A DNA stretch of 8,529 bases from Paracoccaceae bacterium (GTDB taxonomy: Bacteria; Pseudomonadota; Alphaproteobacteria; Rhodobacterales; Rhodobacteraceae): assembly GCA_003535335.1 (NCBI GenBank), contig DOHJ01000123.1:5308-13836 (forward strand). The letters are read 5' to 3'. Numbering within the stretch: position 1 is the stretch's first letter; each line of letters opens with the position of its first letter. Shown one piece after another: positions 6,435 through 8,529 of the stretch. Below the pieces are notes generated by a model. That model did no database searches and was not told the DNA's origin. It saw nothing but the letters and a program-made list of their open reading frames with translations. The translations under genes were made by a program, and so were the position numbers.

Positions 6435-6917
6435 TTACTTGCCCCCCTCGGTTTCACAGGCTGTAACGCGCGCGTCCATATCGGCAGTCGCTGCATGGTC
6501 ATCTTGGCTAAAGCTAAGGGCATGCACCAAAAACCGGTCATCCTTGACCCTCACCGTAATGGTGCCGGGCGTCAAGGTTATAGAATTGGCAAACAGCATC
6601 TTGCCCAGTTCGGTTTTTTGCGTCACCGGCACCAAAAACAAATGTTGTTTGATCGGCATTTTGGGCGACAAGACTATTTTTGTCACCGCCCAGTTTGCCC
6701 GGACAACCTCGCCCATGAACCAGACAATATATCCGGAATAACGAATGGGCGACATTTGCAGGCTAAACCTGGCCCCATCCACGGCATCCATCCGTCTAAC
6801 AATGTATAAGGAAAATAAAGACGCCGCCAATCCAAGTCCGATCAGCATTGGTGTATAAATACCGGACATCAGCAGCCAAAGAGCGAACAAGATAATGATG
6901 ACACCAATGTTGCGCAT
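6435..6917 (-). CDS. mrpE: Mrp Na+(K+)/H+ antiporter subunit E, first gene of the operon
   Basis: This 160-residue protein matches the usual MrpE length. Hydrophobic helices occupy the first 40 residues and a further hydrophobic segment lies around 60-85 (SGYIVWFMGEVVRANWAVTK). A soluble cytoplasmic domain follows, carrying the family motif LFANSITLTPGTITV (108-122) and a FLVHALS strand. MrpE aids assembly and stability of the complex and is generally the least essential for exchange activity. The start at 6917 has AGGGGGA three bases upstream. The open frame extends to 6992, but the added 25 residues (basic, MRFLPYPTKK...) are absent from the family and are read as untranslated leader. It leads the nine-gene unit, so any operon promoter should lie in 6918-7159. 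Confidence 0.94.
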   Translation of the reverse strand: MRNIGVIIILFALWLLMSGIYTPMLIGLGLAASLFSLYIVRRMDAVDGARFSLQMSPIRYSGYIVWFMGEVVRANWAVTKIVLSPKMPIKQHLFLVPVTQKTELGKMLFANSITLTPGTITVRVKDDRFLVHALSFSQDDHAATADMDARVTACETEGGK

Positions 6918-7159
6918 ATTTCCCCCTGATTTCCTCCGGGTGCGTCGATTTCGCCCCAAAAGTTTTTTTGTTGGATAAGGCAGAAAACGCAAACGCGCAA
7001 TAGGTGATCTGGATTTTGCAGGTAAATAGCGTAATCAAATCCGGACATCTGGCGTATTTTCCTTGCCGGATCCACGCAGGCTCAATACAGGCTAAGCAGA
7101 AAAACCCTGATCGCGAGGCTGATTTGATCCGGGCCTTACAACCACAAAAGAGGTTATAA
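6918..7159. other. Divergent intergenic region between the Mrp operon and the SseB-family gene
   Basis: This 242-base gap between divergent genes must hold both promoters, but no -35/-10 pair stood out for either direction. The weak candidate for mrpE is TTGCGC with TATCCA about 17 bases later on the minus strand, matching consensus at only half the positions. An 8-base inverted pair, ATCAAATC (7034-7041) and GATTTGAT (7121-7128), each close to CCGG, is present 79 bases apart. The plus-strand gene has AGAGG six bases before its ATG. No RNA gene, riboswitch fold or small reading frame could be supported. Confidence 0.4.
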
Positions 7160-7948
7160 ATGACAGATCAAACCCCGCTGGACATAGCCCAACAGGCGAT
7201 GCAATCAAACTGGGATGATACCGCAACCCGCATGCGGTTTTTTGAACGGCTGGCCGATAGCGAGGTTTATTTACTGCTAAAGCAAGAAGCAATCGGTGAC
7301 AATCTGGCACCTGAAACAATAGAGATCGAGGGCGCAGAATATTTGCTGGCTTTTGATCGCGAGGAAAGACTGGCAGATTTTACCAGCGCTGGTGCGCATC
7401 ACGCCGCAATGTCGGGGCGGGTGCTTGCAAACATGTTGGCAGGGCAAGGCATCGGGATTGGTTTGAATTTGGGCGTTGCGAAATCAGCCGTCCTGATTCC
7501 AGCAGACGCCATGTTGTGGCTGGCTGAAATGTTGGAAAATGCACCTGTTTTCGTCACGGAACAACCCGTTTCGATTAATGCGCCCGAGGGATTTTCCGAT
7601 ACCCTGCTGCAAGCGATCGACACCAAACTGGCAACCGCAGCCGGCATGGCCCAAACTGCTTATCTGGTTTCTGTAACCTATGCTGACAACAGGCAAAGCC
7701 AGATGCTGGCAATCATCAACGCAGTGCCCCAAGCGCAACCGGCAATTGCCAAGGCGGTCAGCGAGGCACTGAATTTTAGCACCGATGAGCACAGTCAGAT
7801 TGATGTGGCATTTTTCAGCAGTGATGATCCGGTTTGCCAATTGCTGGGCCGCGTTGGCTTGCGTTTTGATTTGCCTGAATTGAAATTACAAACCCGCAAT
7901 GTGGCAGCCCCTGGAACTGACCCTGACAGCCCGCCAATTTTACGTTAG
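7160..7948 (+). CDS. SseB family protein
   Basis: This 262-residue soluble protein has no signal peptide or membrane helix. The N-terminal SseB domain covers about 20-122: ATRMRFFERLADSEVYLLL (22-40), YLLAFDREERLADF (61-74), and GIGLNLGVAKSAVLIPADAM (99-118). A second domain at about 150-240 (QAIDTKLATAAGMAQTAYLV, AFFSSDDPVCQLLGRVGLRF) fits the SseB C-terminal domain. The family was named for a protein once linked to serine-sensitivity phenotypes, but its biochemical role is not established; the Roseobacter members are conserved, function-unknown genes. The ATG at 7160 has AGAGG six bases upstream. The gene is monocistronic by position: divergent from the Mrp operon and convergent with dinB with six bases between stop codons. 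Nothing links it functionally to either neighbour. Confidence 0.85.
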   Translation: MTDQTPLDIAQQAMQSNWDDTATRMRFFERLADSEVYLLLKQEAIGDNLAPETIEIEGAEYLLAFDREERLADFTSAGAHHAAMSGRVLANMLAGQGIGIGLNLGVAKSAVLIPADAMLWLAEMLENAPVFVTEQPVSINAPEGFSDTLLQAIDTKLATAAGMAQTAYLVSVTYADNRQSQMLAIINAVPQAQPAIAKAVSEALNFSTDEHSQIDVAFFSSDDPVCQLLGRVGLRFDLPELKLQTRNVAAPGTDPDSPPILR

Positions 7949-7954
7949 ACCAAC

Positions 7955-8529
7955 TTAACGCAATGCACGCCCCTTTTTGATCGCGTCACGCCCGAATTTG
8001 GCCCGAATTTCATCGGTCGCCCGTTCAGCTGCGGCGCGTTTGGCTGCACCTTGATCCAGCAAATCAACCGATAAATCAGCCGTGTCTGCCGCCGATAAAT
8101 CACTAATTCCGACCCCGATTAAACGGTACGGCCCCTGATCCCCCACTTTGGCCATTAAATCACGGGCCGTGCGGTAAATCCGGTCGGTCATTTGGGTTGG
8201 ATCATACAATGTAACCCGCCGGCTTAGCTGGGTGTGATTGGCGCGTTTCAATTTCAGAGTTACAATCAGACCGGCCTGCCCCTTGGCTTTGGCACGGTCG
8301 GCAACCTGTTCGGACAAACGGTAAATATGGCCATCCAGCAGTTTTAAATCCGACGTATCAACCGAAAATGTGGTTTCCTTGGAAATGCTTTTAACCGGCG
8401 CATTGGCCGAAACACGGCGCACATCGCGCCCGCGTGCCAGATACCAGAGCCGATCCCCCATCGTGCCAAACCTTGTGCCCAGAGCCTTGCGCTCGGGGCG
8501 CAATAAATCGGTGAATGTCCGAGCGACGG
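7955..8529 (-). CDS. dinB: DNA polymerase IV, C-terminal part (gene continues past right edge)
   Basis: The frame is open from the right window edge to the TAA at 7957-7955, about 190 residues, and represents the C-terminal half of a Y-family translesion polymerase. The visible part starts in the thumb region (RTFTDLL...FGTMGDRLWYLARGRDVRRV). It continues through the linker segment KSISKETTF and the little-finger domain (LKLLDGHIYRLSEQVADRAKAKG, LIVTLKLKRANHTQLSRRVTL, ARDLM, YRLIGVGISDLS). It ends in a basic tail, KFGRDAIKKGRALR, typical of alphaproteobacterial DinB. The palm and catalytic carboxylates are outside the window. A TTG at 8503 is not a real start, because homologous sequence continues upstream of it. 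The intact 3' end indicates a normal gene rather than a remnant. DinB performs error-prone bypass synthesis and in many bacteria is induced by DNA damage. Confidence 0.9.
   Translation of the reverse strand, partial: VARTFTDLLRPERKALGTRFGTMGDRLWYLARGRDVRRVSANAPVKSISKETTFSVDTSDLKLLDGHIYRLSEQVADRAKAKGQAGLIVTLKLKRANHTQLSRRVTLYDPTQMTDRIYRTARDLMAKVGDQGPYRLIGVGISDLSAADTADLSVDLLDQGAAKRAAAERATDEIRAKFGRDAIKKGRALR

Noticed and set aside
6434..6541. Upstream in-frame extension of mrpF to 6541
   Set aside because: It lies inside mrpE, adds 36 residues unlike the family, and the ATG at 6433 has a strong ribosome site and gives the normal MrpF length.
1040..6917. Respiratory complex I or membrane-bound hydrogenase operon
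   Set aside because: NuoL/M/K-like subunits are present, but no quinone-site, iron-sulfur or hydrogenase subunits. MrpE, F, G and B markers show an Mrp antiporter.
6918..6992. Upstream extension of mrpE to 6992
   Set aside because: The extra 25 basic residues do not match MrpE N-termini, which begin directly with the first membrane helix. A G-rich ribosome site precedes the 6917 ATG.
8501..8503. TTG at 8503 as start of a short 182-aa DNA polymerase IV fragment
   Set aside because: Polymerase-like sequence continues in frame upstream to the window edge, so the gene is merely cut by the window.

Overview
The window reads as a stretch of alphaproteobacterial chromosome, most likely from a marine Rhodobacterales (Roseobacter-type) organism. 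This is inferred from four things: the style of the capsule ABC-transporter ATPase and its partner, the SseB-family protein, the DinB C-terminus, and the organisation of the Mrp operon. Base composition is close to half G+C by eye, which is moderate for that order. Taxonomy is an inference from protein resemblance, not from any marker gene.

Left edge (1-807, minus strand): the start of a polysaccharide-export unit. A KpsT/Wzt-type ABC ATPase is followed, with a 17-base overlap, by the first 56 codons of a probable KpsE/BexC/CtrB-type inner-membrane export protein that runs off the window. A 232-base gap (808-1039) holds a plausible promoter for this unit, some AT-rich repeated motifs and a weak hairpin.

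Centre (1040-6917, minus strand, transcribed right to left): one tightly packed nine-gene operon for an Mrp-type multisubunit cation/proton antiporter, in the order mrpE, mrpF, mrpG, a DUF4040/MbhD-MbhE protein, mrpB, mrpC, mrpD, a second NuoL/MrpA-N-like antiporter subunit, and a 105-residue two-helix membrane protein. Nearly every junction overlaps or is separated by only a few bases (ATGA, TAATG, TGATG), so translation is probably coupled. MrpA, a single long protein in Bacillus-type systems, appears here as two separate polypeptides: its C-terminal part lies mid-operon and its N-terminal antiporter part near the end. The gene order resembles the antiporter half of archaeal membrane-bound hydrogenase (Mbh) operons, but no hydrogenase subunit is present. 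The last small gene looks like a free-standing lateral-helix module (TM, amphipathic stretch, TM), comparable in layout to the NuoL C-terminus or to MbhI. That is the most interesting point in the window.

Right side (7160-8529): an SseB-family protein on the plus strand, divergent from the Mrp operon across a 242-base gap, convergent with the 3' part of dinB (DNA polymerase IV), whose N-terminal half lies beyond the window. The two stop codons are separated by only six bases.

No rRNA, tRNA, CRISPR array, insertion sequence, phage gene or attachment site was seen. Apart from the unusual partition of MrpA and the small terminal gene, this looks like ordinary core-type chromosome.
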